Source: Benincasa hispida (lineage: Eukaryota > Streptophyta > Magnoliopsida > Cucurbitales > Cucurbitaceae). From it: DNA of 64,000 nt. Position 1 is the stretch's first letter. Each line of letters begins with the position of its first letter. Below the pieces are notes generated by a model that was not told the origin of the DNA, did not search any database, and saw only the letters and a program-made list of their open reading frames with translations. The position numbers were made by a program, and so were the translations under genes. Of the stretch, positions 12,912 to 23,548 are shown piece by piece. The DNA lies in assembly GCF_009727055.1 (NCBI RefSeq), contig NC_052356.1, positions 14,677 through 78,676 of the forward strand. The letters are read 5' to 3'.

Positions 12912-12949
12912 TTCGGCAAAATAGTTTGTTAAGTTTTTTTTTTTTTTTT

Positions 12950-14619
12950 GATTTCTTTGCAGGACTCTCAAATCTCTAGCGAATTATGACCCGGAGATTG
13001 AGAGGACTTTTAGGAGGAGACTGAGGAACCGCCAACATCAACCACCAAATCCGATAAAAGAGAGATGGCGGAGCAACCTAGGAATGAAGCACCAACAACA
13101 GCAATGTCATTGTAAATCCAATTTTGTTGGCCAACGATCATAATAGGCCATAGAGACTATGCCTCGTCAAACCTCTATGATTTCTCTCTGGGAATCATGA
13201 GGCCTGCCTAGACGGAAGTAGATTTGAAATGAAAACCGGTGATGCTGCAGATGATCCAGGCTGTAGGTCAATTCAGAAGAAGGCGTGGCAAGGATCCGCA
13301 CGCCCATCTTCGAAGTTTTATTGAAATCTATAATACTTTTGTGTTCCCGAATATCTCTGCTGAGGAGGTTTGACTAACGTTGTTTCCATATTTCTCTCCG
13401 TGATCAGGCTAGGAAATGGGCTTACTCACTCGAAGCAGAAGAGATCACTTCTTGGGAGCAGGGTGGTGGAGAATTTATGAAGAAGTATTTCCCACCTACA
13501 GAAAATTCCAGACAAGAAAGGCATATTACTAATTTTGAACAAGAAATGGACGAATGCTCAGCGATGCCTGGGCTAGGTTTAAAAGGTTGGTCCGATATTA
13601 TTCGCATCATGGGCTGCCAGACTGCCTTCAGATGGAAATTTCTACCACGGTTTGAATTCTGCTTCGTTAGACCGCTACCAATGCGACAGCAACTGGTGGT
13701 CTGCTTGACAAGACTTATGATGAGGCGAAGAATGTCCTGGATCGCATCTTCAAGAATCATGAAGACTGGAGGGAGAGCGACCAGAGATTAAGACTCAATG
13801 ATTCTGTTGCAAATAATGGTGCTATTGTTTCATTGCAGAACCAAATGACTGCAATGACGAACTTGATCTAAAGAATGACAATCAACAGCCCAACACCGCA
13901 AGGTGGGCAAATCAATGCAATAAGTCAAAACACCGCAAGGTGTACGACTTGTGGTGATGGGCATGCTATGAAGGATTGCCCACAAAAACCATAGTCTGTA
14001 TATTTTGTAAAGACCAATCCTTTTTCCAACACCTATAACCCTGAGTGGAAAAACCACCCAGACTTTGCTTGGAAGAATCAACAACCAAAATTTCAATCTA
14101 TGGCACAAAAAGAAGGGCCATCAGGGTTCAACGCATCAACGGTCAACAGAGCAACCAAGCAAGTAGCTCACAACAACCACCGCAATTTTCTTCCCTAGAA
14201 GGCCTATTAAAGCAATATATAGAGAAAAATGAGACGATGCTTCAGAGTCAGGTTACGTCCATCTGTAATCTTGAATTGCAAATGGGCCAGATTGCAAATG
14301 AGCTCAAAAGTAGACCGCAAGGGGCGTTGCCAAGTTCAACCGAGCTTCCACACAACCAGGGGGTTCAGGTAAGGAGCAATGTCAGGTTGTGACATTGCAT
14401 AGTGGAAAGACTGTGGAAAGAGAAAAAAAGGAGCAGAGCAGATCAACCTCCATCGCAGCTGAACCAAAGATTGCAGCAACACAAGAAGAAGAAAAAAAAA
14501 ATGAAGCAATAGAACTTGAGGTTGCGTCAACCTCAAAGTCGAATGAAACGGGAACCGTAAGAGTCCAGTTACCATCTTTCCCTCAGAAGCTAAAGAAGAA
14601 GAAAAACAAAGAGGTATAG
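12950..14619 (+). pseudogene. Element B gag remnant
   Basis: Gag forms the capsid/nucleocapsid particle. Pieces in shifting frames cover the capsid domain, with RKWAYSLEAEEITSWEQ near 13409-13460 and FMKKYFPPTENSRQE from 13474. A zinc knuckle reads C-T-T-C-G-D-G-H-A-M-K-D-C at 13941-13979 (CX2CX3HX4C). The tail has the conserved pattern GLLKQYIEKNETMLQSQ (14204-14254), followed by a lysine/glutamate-rich linker to 14619. The same capsid and tail blocks occur in A1 and I. Several stops and frameshifts mean no functional protein. Confidence 0.85.
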
Positions 14620-14637
14620 TACCAATGCTTCACGTCT

Positions 14638-15126
14638 ATGCTTAAACAATTACATGTGAATATCCCTTTCAGTGAAGCAATTGAGGAAATGTCTGCCTAT
14701 GCCAAGTTTCTGAAGGACATGGTAACCAAGAAAAGAGGCGCTGGAAAATTTGCCATGGTGGCATTAACGAAAAGTTCCAAATCTATTATTTCACAGAAGA
14801 TGAGCGATCCTGGGAGCTTCACTATTCCTTGCTCCATAGGAGGACTTTATATTGGGCAAGCCCTGTGTGACCTGGGGGCCAGCATAAATTTGATGTCACT
14901 GTCAATCTTTCGACAATTAAATGTAGGGGAACTTGTGCCCACATCCCTAACTCTTCAGCTGGCTGACAGATCTCTGGTTCATCCAGAAGGAAAGGTGAAG
15001 GACGTGCAGATCACAATTGATAAATTCATTTTCCCAGCTGATTTAATCATCCTTGATTATGAGGCCGATAAAGATGTGCCCATCATTTTGGGCGACCTTC
15101 CTATCAACAGGTCGTGCTCAAATTGA
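14638..15126 (+). pseudogene. Element B aspartic protease domain
   Basis: An open 162-residue piece. The active-site region reads LCDLGASINLMS with the catalytic Asp codon at 14869-14871. DLGAS in place of D-T/S-G is usual for Athila/Tat-type proteases. The flap and C-terminal signature VPIILGDLP follows near 15078-15105. The enzyme would process Gag-Pol. The frame breaks at about 15110, where the downstream frame (from 15053) takes over, so this copy is inactive. Confidence 0.85.
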
Positions 15127-16400
15127 TGTGCACAAGGGAGAGATCACTTTGTGCATCAACGGACAAAAGCTTAAATTTAATATAATTCGCGCCGTGAAAT
15201 TTCCTGATGAGGAAGACTTGCCAGATTCAGAAGATGAATTGAATTTGATTCAAGAAGAAAAGTCTGATGAAGAGTATGAAGAAGAGGATGCCAATGCATC
15301 CATAGCTGCCTGCAATGCGATCGTAGCAAAGACAAACAGAGAAGAAGAATCGATCACAACGCAAGAAGAGGAGCTGAAGGAAGAACGAAAAATAACGCAA
15401 CCTTCTCTTGTGGAACCACCAACCCTTGAATTAAAATCCTTACCAACACATCTAAAGTACGCATTTTTGGGGCAGAATGAGAAGCTGTCGATAATAATTT
15501 CCTCTGCGCTCAACGTAGAACAAGAGAATGCGTTGATAAGCATTCTCAAGAAGTATGTGCGAGCAATCGGCTGGACGTTCGCTGACATCAGAGGAATTAG
15601 CCCCGCGTACTACATNGCGTTGATAAGCATTCTCAAGAAGTATGTGCGAGCAATCGGCTGGACGTTCGCTGACATCAGAGGAATTAGCCCCGCGTACTAC
15701 ATCCACCACATTCATCTCAAAGACGACCACAAGGAAACCATTGAAAATCAACGCAGACTTAACCCTGTGATGAAAAAGGTCGTCAAAAAAGAGATTATCA
15801 AATGTCTGGATGCGGGCATTATCTATCCCATTACCGATAGCACGTGGGTCAACCCCGTGCAATGTGTGACGAAGAAGGGCGGAATGATGGTAGTCCCCAA
15901 TGAGAACAATGAATTAATACCGCAGAGGACCATCACTAGATGGCGCATCTGTATGGACTACCGCAAATTGAATGCGGCCACAAAGAAGGATCACTTCCCT
16001 CTGCCATTCATTGATCAAATGCTGGATAGATTGGTCGGGAATGGTTTTTACTATTTCTTGGATGGATACGTCGTGTACAACTAGATCATGATAGCTCCTG
16101 AAGACCAAGACAAGACCACATTCACCTGCCCATATAGGACATTCGCTTTTCGCCGCATGCCATTCGGCCTCTGCAATGCGCCAAGCACGTTCCAAAGGTG
16201 CATGATGGCAATCTTTTCAAATTTTCTCGAGGACTCAGTAGAAATATTTATGGACGATTTCTCTGTTTATAGGAATACTTATGAAGTCTACCTGGCCAAT
16301 TTGGAGAAAATTCATAAAAGATGTGAAGAGACAAACCTGGTGCTTAATTGGGAAAAATGTCACTTCAAAGGGTATAGTTTTGGGGCACAAGGTCTCTAGA
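15110..16400 (+). pseudogene. Element B reverse transcriptase domain
   Basis: An acidic linker (15210-15420) leads into the polymerase. Visible blocks are SAYTIH-like residues before IHLKDDHKETIENQRRLNP (15706-15762), WRICMDYRKLNAATKKDHFPLPF (15942-16010), a stop at 16082 where Athila/Tat proteins normally continue through FLDGYSGYNQ, then RRMPFGLCNAPSTFQ and the catalytic FMDD (16247-16258). A frameshift follows at about 16375. The domain would copy element RNA into DNA. A single N and a perfect 86-bp duplication at 15530-15702 interrupt it and are probably an assembly error. Confidence 0.9.
15530..15702. repeat. 86-bp direct duplication around a single N
   Basis: 15530-15615 and 15617-15702 are identical over 86 bases with one N at 15616 between them. 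Such a structure inside a coding domain, with no sequence divergence, is typical of two contig ends joined without merging their overlap. Confidence 0.95.
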
Positions 16401-17760
16401 GAAAGGTTGGAGGTGGACAAAGCAAAGATTGACGCAATTGAAAAGCTTCCACCTCCAACCAACGTGAAGGCAGTACGAAACTTCCTGGGGCATGTCGAAT
16501 TCTATAGACGATTCGTTAAAGACTTTTCTAAGATAGCAAGACCATTGAGTGTGTTACTAGAGGCAGACAGAAAGTTTGAATTTGACAATAATTGCCTCAA
16601 CGCATTTCGAATTTTAAAGGATGCGCTGATTACCGCACCTGTCTTAATTGCACCGGATTGGACACTACCGTTCGAAATCATGTGCGACACAAGCGGGTAT
16701 GCGATGAGAGTTGCGTTAGCGCAAAAGAAGAAAACAATTTTGCACCCCATCGCACATACGAGTAAAACCCTGAACCCTGCTTAACTTAATTACACCACCA
16801 CTGAAAAAGAGCTCTTGGCTGTGATTTTTGCGTTGGAAAAAGTCCGGGCATACTTGTTGGGAACCAAGGTACTCATTCATACTGATCACTCGGCAATCAA
16901 ATATTTGATGACACAGAAGGATGCAAAGCCAAGATTGATCAGATGGGTTCTCATAAAAAATCAAAGAGTTGACTTTTAGGTCAAAGTTTGACTTTGACCA
17001 AATGACTATTTTGCCCTTTGACTAAAGTTAGTGGGAAAATCCAAACTTTTGTTGGATAATTCCACTAACAAAATAATGGGCTAGGTGTTGGCTTATAGTG
17101 GAGACATTAAGCCCACTAAGATAGTGGATTATAGGTGTTGGGTTTTTATAGATTTGGTTCATGCAATTGTTGCATGGCCTTTTTCTATAAATTGGGCTTT
17201 TCAATTTGGTTGAAAGACTTTTTCCCATTTTTGCAAAAATTGTTTTTCAAATTTGGGCTAAAAAAAAAACTACTTTCTTGGAGAAAAATTCATAACCTAA
17301 CCCAAAGTTCCATTTCTTCTTTCCATCTCTTTCTCTCTCCCTGTTTTCTTCATCCATCGGGTCCCATAACTCGGTTCTGAGTCTAGAGGGTAGTAGGTCA
17401 ACTCTAGTGGTGGTCTGAAAGAGTTCGGGTTAAGATTCAGCGAGGAGAAGCGGTTTTCGGGAGCTTTAAAGGTAAGTTAATTACTATTTTTTTCCCTCAA
17501 ATTGCATGTTTTTCCTTTAAGTTAAGAGCAATTAGAGTGTAATTAGATCCTAATTCCACTGCGTGTGTCTCGTGTTCCATCATTCTCCTACTTCAAGAAT
17601 TTGATATCAAGATAATTGATCGAAAGGGGTCAGAGAATCAAGTTGCAGATCAGTTGTCCAGACTAGAGAATCCTGAAGTTGACCGCAATGAAATTGAATT
17701 GAGTGTCGTGTTCCCGGACGAGCAGCTGTTTCGCATAGAAGAACTGCCATGGTATGCAGA
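16400..17760 (+). pseudogene. Element B RNase H region, split by an insertion
   Basis: The end of the polymerase (VRNFLGHVEFYRRFVKDFS, 16469-16525) leads into RNase H. Visible blocks are LPFEIMCDTSGYA (16667-16705), TTEKELLAV (16799-16825) and HTDHSAIKYL (16879-16908), which carry the usual Asp/Glu/Asp metal ligands. The domain stops at RWVL (16952) at the TTCTC duplication and resumes at 17588 with QEFDIKIIDRKGSENQVAD and LSRLENPE. Removing the insertion and one TSD copy leaves the frame continuous. An in-frame stop at 16782 already damaged this copy. Confidence 0.9.
16953..17582. mobile_element. 630-bp insertion in RNase H, probable solo LTR (TSD TTCTC)
   Basis: TTCTC is duplicated at 16948-16952 and 17583-17587 and the host coding frame is exactly interrupted, so the boundaries are firm. 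The insert begins ATAAAA rather than TG but ends in CA. It carries a perfect 9-bp hairpin at 16979-16999, a TATAAAT at about 17189, and a TAAGTTAATT-rich end. Parts near 17035-17060 and 17510-17550 resemble the Copia-type LTR at 28165-28600. A solo LTR with an altered first base is the best reading; a short non-autonomous element is possible. It has no coding frame. Confidence 0.85.
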
Positions 17761-19042
17761 CATCGTTAATTATTTAGTCTATGAACAATTTCTTGAAGAT
17801 TACACCTAGCATCAACGGAAGAAGCTCAAGAATGAGTGCAGAAACTACTATTAGGATGAGCCGAATCTGTATAAAAAAAGGTGCAGACCAAATCATTTGA
17901 TTATGCGTACCGGATGCTGCTCAACAATGTATATTGTCATAGTGCCACGGTTCACCTTTTGGAGGCCACTTTGGAGGACAACGCACTGCAGCCAATGTTT
18001 TGCAAAGTGGATTCTTTTGGCATTCATTATTCAAGGATGTTGTTGACTACGCAATGAAATGCGATCGGTGTCAACGCACTGGAAACATTTTATGGAAGAA
18101 CGCAATGTCGATGAATACTATCCTGGAGCTGGAATTATTCGACGTATGGGGGATTGATTTCATGGGACCATTCCTTCCTTCAAACGGTAAGCACTATATT
18201 CTATTAGCCATTGACTATGTCTCCAAGTGAGTAGAGGCAATTGCATGTGCCGCAAGTGATGCAGCAGTAGTATCCCAGTTCCTGAAGAAAAACATTTTCA
18301 TTTGGCACTCCTCGTTTCATCATAAGTGATGAAGGATCACACTTTGTCAATCACAATATAAAGGAGCTGCTGCACAAGTCTCCATAAAGTGGCCTCCGCA
18401 TACCATCTGCAAACAAATGGCCAAGCTGAAGTGTCCAATCGAGAAATTAAATCGATACTTGAGAAGGTAGTCAAACCTTCATGAAAAGATTGGGCAATGA
18501 AGCTTGATGAGGCGTTATGGGCATATTGGACCGCATTTAAAACACCAATAAGTATGTCCCCCTATGCATTAGTATTTGGGAAGGCATGTTATTTGCCTTT
18601 GGAGCTGGAGTATAAGGCATTGTGGGTGGTCAAGAAACTGGATTTTTATTTGGTGAAGGCAGAAGAAGCGTGAAAATTACAACTGGTCGAGCTAGAAGAA
18701 TGAAGGAACAACGCATATGAAAATGCGAAGATTTATAAAGAGCGCACCAAGCGCTGGAATGATCAATGCATATGCGATAAGAACCTCCAAGTCGAACAAA
18801 AAGTCTTACTCTTCAATTCGAGATTGCGGCTCTTCCTGAGAAAATTAGAATCGCGCTGGTCCGGTCCCTTCATCATCAAGGAAATATTTCCACATGGTGC
18901 GGTGGAACTGGTCACCAAGGATGGCAGCCGAACATTTAAAGTTAATGGACAACGGATAAAGGCTTATTGCGAAGGAGGTTTTCAACCAGACAAGGCCTCC
19001 ACAAGGTTGGAAAACCCGAACTACCCCTTACTCAACTCTTGA
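17760..19042 (+). pseudogene. Element B integrase domain
   Basis: Integrase joins the element DNA to the chromosome. The HHCC zinc-binding part is seen as HFGGQ near 17960, HSLFKDV at 18021 and CDRC (Cys codons 18060-18062 and 18069-18071). The catalytic core keeps WGIDFMGP (Asp codon 18156-18158), ISDEGSHF (Asp codon 18328-18330) and [10 protein letters not shown] (Glu codon 18428-18430). The Asp-to-Glu distance is about 33 codons with a frame change, shorter than the usual 35-residue spacing. The C-terminal GPF/Y-like module RWSGPFIIKEIFPHGAVEL (18851-18907) is followed by FKVNGQRIKAY and a stop at 19040. There is no chromodomain, consistent with the Athila/Tat clade. Many stops lie between the blocks. 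Confidence 0.9.
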
Positions 19043-20308
19043 ACATTTAACTCTTCATCATTTTGCTAGTATCAGTTTTTCATTTCTTATTCTTTCAACA
19101 AAAAAAAAAAAAAAAACCCTTGATGTTTTGTTTAAAATCAGTTGACCCTCTCTTTGTCTGTTTACAATAATTAAGGCACAGGATTGCGGAGATATCACCA
19201 GAAGAAGTAAATGATCTCACTACATCACCGCAATCTGCAGTAGCATATATCGCTGCAAGGATGGATGCGTCAATCCAATGTAGGCGATAGCGCAAATTTG
19301 GGGGTGTACTCTTCCTTATCTTCATTTCAAATTGTGTGCTATCGCATTGCATTTTGCTTTTCAAAGTTTTACCATCGCATCCTTTTTTATTACCGCAATC
19401 ATTTAACAAGTAGATAAATTTAGTAGTTTACTGCATTCTGTTTCTTTACCAAGTAAGATTTCAATGATGAAAAATATGCTTCTATTTCTTTCGTATATAT
19501 TAGAATCAACTAAATCTTAAGATAGTTACCTCATAAAATATTTCAAGAAGTTAGGTGTTTGCTAACTTTCTTTCAAACTCTCTTTACAACGCATTCTAGA
19601 ACATCACATAACTTATTTTCATCTTTTGGCAATGGGGACATTGCTGCATTTTAAATTTGGGGGTGAGGTATTTACTTTGACCTTGTTATGTTCTCTAAAA
19701 AAAAAAAAATTCTGAAAATAACAACTCCACTATTAACGCAAAGGAGAAACCCATGTTGATAAGAGTTAAGTTGTGAAAGGCACTTATCTGTAGTTGGATG
19801 TCCGCATGACACACGTGGGGGCAAGCCAAAACGAAATTAAGTTACCAGGATCAATGCATAAATCAATGACCGCAACTCCAATGCCAAATCAGTATGAGTT
19901 TAGTCTAAGAAAGAGTGCATTGCTCGTAGTTGGATGCCCGCATGACACCTGTGGGGGCAAGCCAAAACGAAGGCAAGGCACTTGGATCAGCGCAATATCA
20001 GAAAAAAAAATAGCAATAAAGAAAATTTGTGTGCAAGGATAAATCTTTTTTCACCCCGGTAGAAAACTTTCTTTTTAAAATAAATCATGCGATGTTCCAG
20101 AATTTAGTAAAGTCCTTTTGAAAGTTAAACTTTCAGTCCCTAGGTCTTAGAAATATTTTAAGAGTAGACTTGAATAAGACTTAAGAAAATTCTAGTATAT
20201 AGGATTTGAATGATCCTTGAGAAATCTAGGAAAAGAACTTTGTGGTGGACTTGCTAAAGGAATCTTTAGCTTATGCTTGAGGACAAGCATTGTTGAAATT
20301 TAGGGGTG
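19043..20308 (+). other. Element B 3' non-coding region with paired motif and PPTs
   Basis: About 1.27 kb without a supported frame, where Athila elements often have an env-like gene. It holds an A-rich run (19099-19117), PPT-like AAATTTGGGGGTG at 19294-19306 and again at 19653-19668, the latter preceded by a GCAAT/ATTGC hairpin (19629-19644). It also holds the paired 45-nt motif at 19791-19835 and 19927-19971, a perfect 7-bp hairpin (20273-20290, loop AGGA) and the true PPT AAATTTAGGGGTG (20296-20308). Confidence 0.85.
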
Positions 20309-21967
20309 TGATAACAGGCAGAAATGCACGTTATCATAGTGCTAAGTTATTAAACAATGATGGATTACGTTAATGAAAAATGATAAATTGCATCCATAAA
20401 GCATAAAATCTATAATATTGCAATCGCATGCGTCAGCGCATTAGAACTATTGATTTTCGTATTTTTTATGCAAAATATGCGTTAACGCATTATAGAGATT
20501 GCAATCATAGGAATTCATCGGTCGAGCACAACTTCACCGCAAGACTTTGCGTTGATCGCGCTCGCAAATATTCACCCAAGAAAAACCATTGCAACATGGT
20601 AGGCGCATCCGGACGAAAGGACAATTAAGATCGATGGGACAGAAAGCTGACAGCAGTTGGATCAAAATTAAGTTGACAGCCGATAACGGTCACAAAGTAC
20701 ATCCAGCTTTATCGGTGACAATTATCCAATGCATCAATCAGGAATTAAAGCTGTCCCATCTGAACAACCAGGAAAGAGAAGCCGCCTTTCACCTTTTGAT
20801 GCCCTATAAATACTAAGTGCATTCTTCAAAGAAGAGGTTAAGTAGTTGATTAGTTCACCATTTTTAGTTCACGCCTCTGTCCATAGTTTTCTTTCACCTT
20901 TTTAAGGCGAAAACGAGAAAGAAATTATGCCTGTAGATCATTCCGGTAAGCTTAGGAGAGCACCGGAAGCTACTAAGATGGAGAAAGGGCCAACTCCTGC
21001 GGAAGCGAGAATATCTTTGTTCAGAATAGAGATTCCAGTGTAAAAAACCTCGGTCAGCAAGGAATTGCTACCAGGCTCTCTACCTTAACTTCCATTAGCA
21101 TTTTGTACTTAACTTATATATATGAATGGAATTTCTTTCTCTATATCTGTTCACTCTCTGTGATTCACGCATGAGTAGCTAAATTAGTTGAATGGGTTGA
21201 GAAGAGTTTAGCTAGCACAACGAGGGAATCTTGATTCTGTGTGATTATCTTGTTTATGTAGGCTTCATTCGTCTATTAAAGATACTTGAGAGGGTAGTCT
21301 AAGGACAGGACCTAGACTTAGGAAGGTCAGGTCAAAATCTAGGTTTGGAAGAACCAGATTAAACGCATAAACGGGAGATAGGCGCTTAGGGATGAGCACT
21401 ATTTGTTATCAATGTATCGCATGCATCTTAGCAATAAGATATGATTGTATGCGGTCACCTTGCTTTCTTGCATTTTGCATCAACGCATAGGACAAGAGTA
21501 GAGACTTAGGAATAAGCCCTATGGACATTTTGCATGCAACACTTACGTCCTAGATTTAGGAGCATTGCATTTACATTGGAAAATGACTTGCTGTGCATGG
21601 TAGTAACATGATCGCATAGTCTGATGCATTCCCAAGTAATGCTAGCCAAAGATCTTCTCAACCTGTTCATCGCATACTCATTGCTTCTATCAATGTAACT
21701 TTGTTTCTCAAATCCGCCGCATTTATTTATTTCTTTTTATCAACACAACAACAAACCAACAAGTTCATTTATTTACCCGGTTACCGAAAAATTTTCATAA
21801 GAAAATTATCAACGTAAACTATTTTCACAAGTCCCTGTGATCGACCTTGGACTTACCAAGAAACTCAAGGGAATGTACACTTGAATTCCGCTGGGGAAAC
21901 TTGAGTGCACAACGTAATTCCACCAACGCATTTCATCCATATGTCCATTCTATAAAATAATGCATCA
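20309..21967 (+). repeat. Element B 3' LTR
   Basis: 1,659 bp from TGATAACAGG to GCATCA, with the TATA box CTATAAATA at 20804-20812. Its first 28 bases form the hairpin TGATAAC/GTTATCA. It is followed by TGCAT (21968-21972), the duplicated target. Confidence 0.95.
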
Positions 21968-23548
21968 TGCATCAATAAGCTTGATTGCAAGGGTAACCCA
22001 AGCCAACGCAAGTTATGGGATTATGCTATACACATTTAATGAAGACGCATGCGATGTGTATGTGATAGTGTCGAGAGGCCTTAGTTCTAAGTATCTATTC
22101 CTACTCACGTGCTCTCACACCTAAACAAGATGACCGCATACCACCATATCCTACTTCTGGACGCATGCGATGTGATCGCATACTTTCATATCCTATCTAT
22201 AGGGTGCATACGCTGTGTAATAGCAAATAGAGCTTATCTCTAAGCCGCTATTATTGCCTATGCGATCCAATCTGACTCTCTCAAGCCTAGATTTAGTTTT
22301 TAGACTACTCTCTCAAGTATGCCTAAATGATGAATGATGCGCTCATAAGACAAGGTAATCACATAAATATGGTTTATATAAAATTATTCTTATCTCTAGG
22401 AACACTGCTTACTTTGCTTAATACGTTCAACTACTTACCCTCCTGGGCAGTTGGTTGCTGCTGATTCTACTCATAGATAAGCATCACATCCACTTATAGG
22501 CAAGCATTGCTACAACTCCACACTAGGAAAATAGGATTTTCTCATAACACTCATGCAACACACCCCTCTCAGTGGTTTGCTACATGCTTCATATGTTTAT
22601 GCCGCATGATTAAGTATGCGATACTCTAGCAGTCTTACTTAGTAGTGCAATGAAAGTAAAGGATGATAAGTAAATGAAGATGGAGATGGAAACGAAGGAA
22701 AATATAGAAATACATTGACATAAAATGTATTAATCTCTTAAGCCACAATGTAATACAATACAAAGATAGAAGAGATATGGAGGGCCAGATGAAAGCAATG
22801 TCCTGCTTCCATCAGATGTGTGTCAAGGCTACCGGTGGTGCCATGGATGGGCAGTGGAGTAGCCTCTTTCGAGATCCAACTCCAGCGGAGCTCCGGTTGT
22901 CACTCAGAATAGTTGCAGGGATCAAGAATTCTCAAGACTATCTTCTCATACTTTGGTTTGGATCACAAGGACCTGCTCTAAGGCAGAAAACCTTGGATGA
23001 TTTGAAGTTAGGCTCCAAAGCTTCTATGTATAGAGCTTGATCGCCAACAGCATTAATGGTCCTCTCTGAAATTCTGTAGCTAACGGCGTGATGGACCTGC
23101 TCTGAATCTCTGCTACTAACGACATGGTAGGTGAAATGTCAACATCACATTTTGATACTCCCGAGGTATGCATTCATGCTTGGGTTCCGGAGTATCATCG
23201 CATTCCACCACCCTTGTGATCATCCCTCTATTATGGTTATACTCTGTAGCCACAACCTCTATGCAATGGATGCATGCGGTTAATGGCCGCAACATCCATG
23301 CGTCGAGCGTATGCGACACTTCTATGATGGCGAGATTCACCACAACGATCGATTCCTGCATTAACTACAAAAATAGACAATTGGATGCATAATAACGCAT
23401 AATAATGGGTTAGCCTAGATTCTTAATGTTGATCGACGCAAGCTCGTTTTCTCAAGAATTCTTAGTATAATCGCCCCATATTTTACTTAACAGCCTTCAT
23501 AATTCTAAATAAAAGGTCTATAACGACGTACATTTCTGCCCGTCATCA
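21968..23548 (-). repeat. Element C 3' LTR, main part
   Basis: Matches 25440-27032 of the 5' LTR. On the minus strand it begins TGATGACGGG at 23548 directly after the PPT. The TATA position reads CTATACATA (23025-23033, minus), a change from CTATAAATA in the 5' LTR. Open frames here (22777-23040, and 23116-23361 on the minus strand) recur in other LTR copies only because the LTRs are alike. Confidence 0.93.

Larger units (their letters stand above)
11257..21967 (+). mobile_element. Element B, full-structure Athila/Tat-like Gypsy element (TSD CGCAT/TGCAT)
   Basis: This is a 10,711-bp copy with 5' LTR 11257-12887, tRNA-Asp-type PBS, gag, protease, reverse transcriptase/RNase H, integrase, about 1.27 kb of 3' non-coding DNA, PPT and 3' LTR 20309-21967. 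The 5-bp target reads CGCAT at 11252-11256 and TGCAT at 21968-21972, a single C-to-T change. It lies inside the 3' LTR of element C. The two LTRs differ at several percent of sites by eye and by a 28-bp length difference, so the insertion is not recent. Every coding domain carries stops or frameshifts, and a 630-bp insertion splits RNase H. Domain order (integrase after RNase H) fixes Ty3/Gypsy. No env-like frame was found. Confidence 0.95.

Noticed and set aside
13422..14108. Minus-strand frames over the gag of element B
   Set aside because: They overlap recognisable plus-strand gag domains and show no domain of their own.
19794..19835. Reading the 45-nt motif as a peptide (DVRMTPVGASQNE)
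   Set aside because: The frame does not extend on either side in most copies and base changes are not biased to third positions. A non-coding role fits better.
19043..20308. Env-like gene of element B
   Set aside because: No long frame, signal peptide or membrane segment is present. The region is filled by the non-coding signals described.
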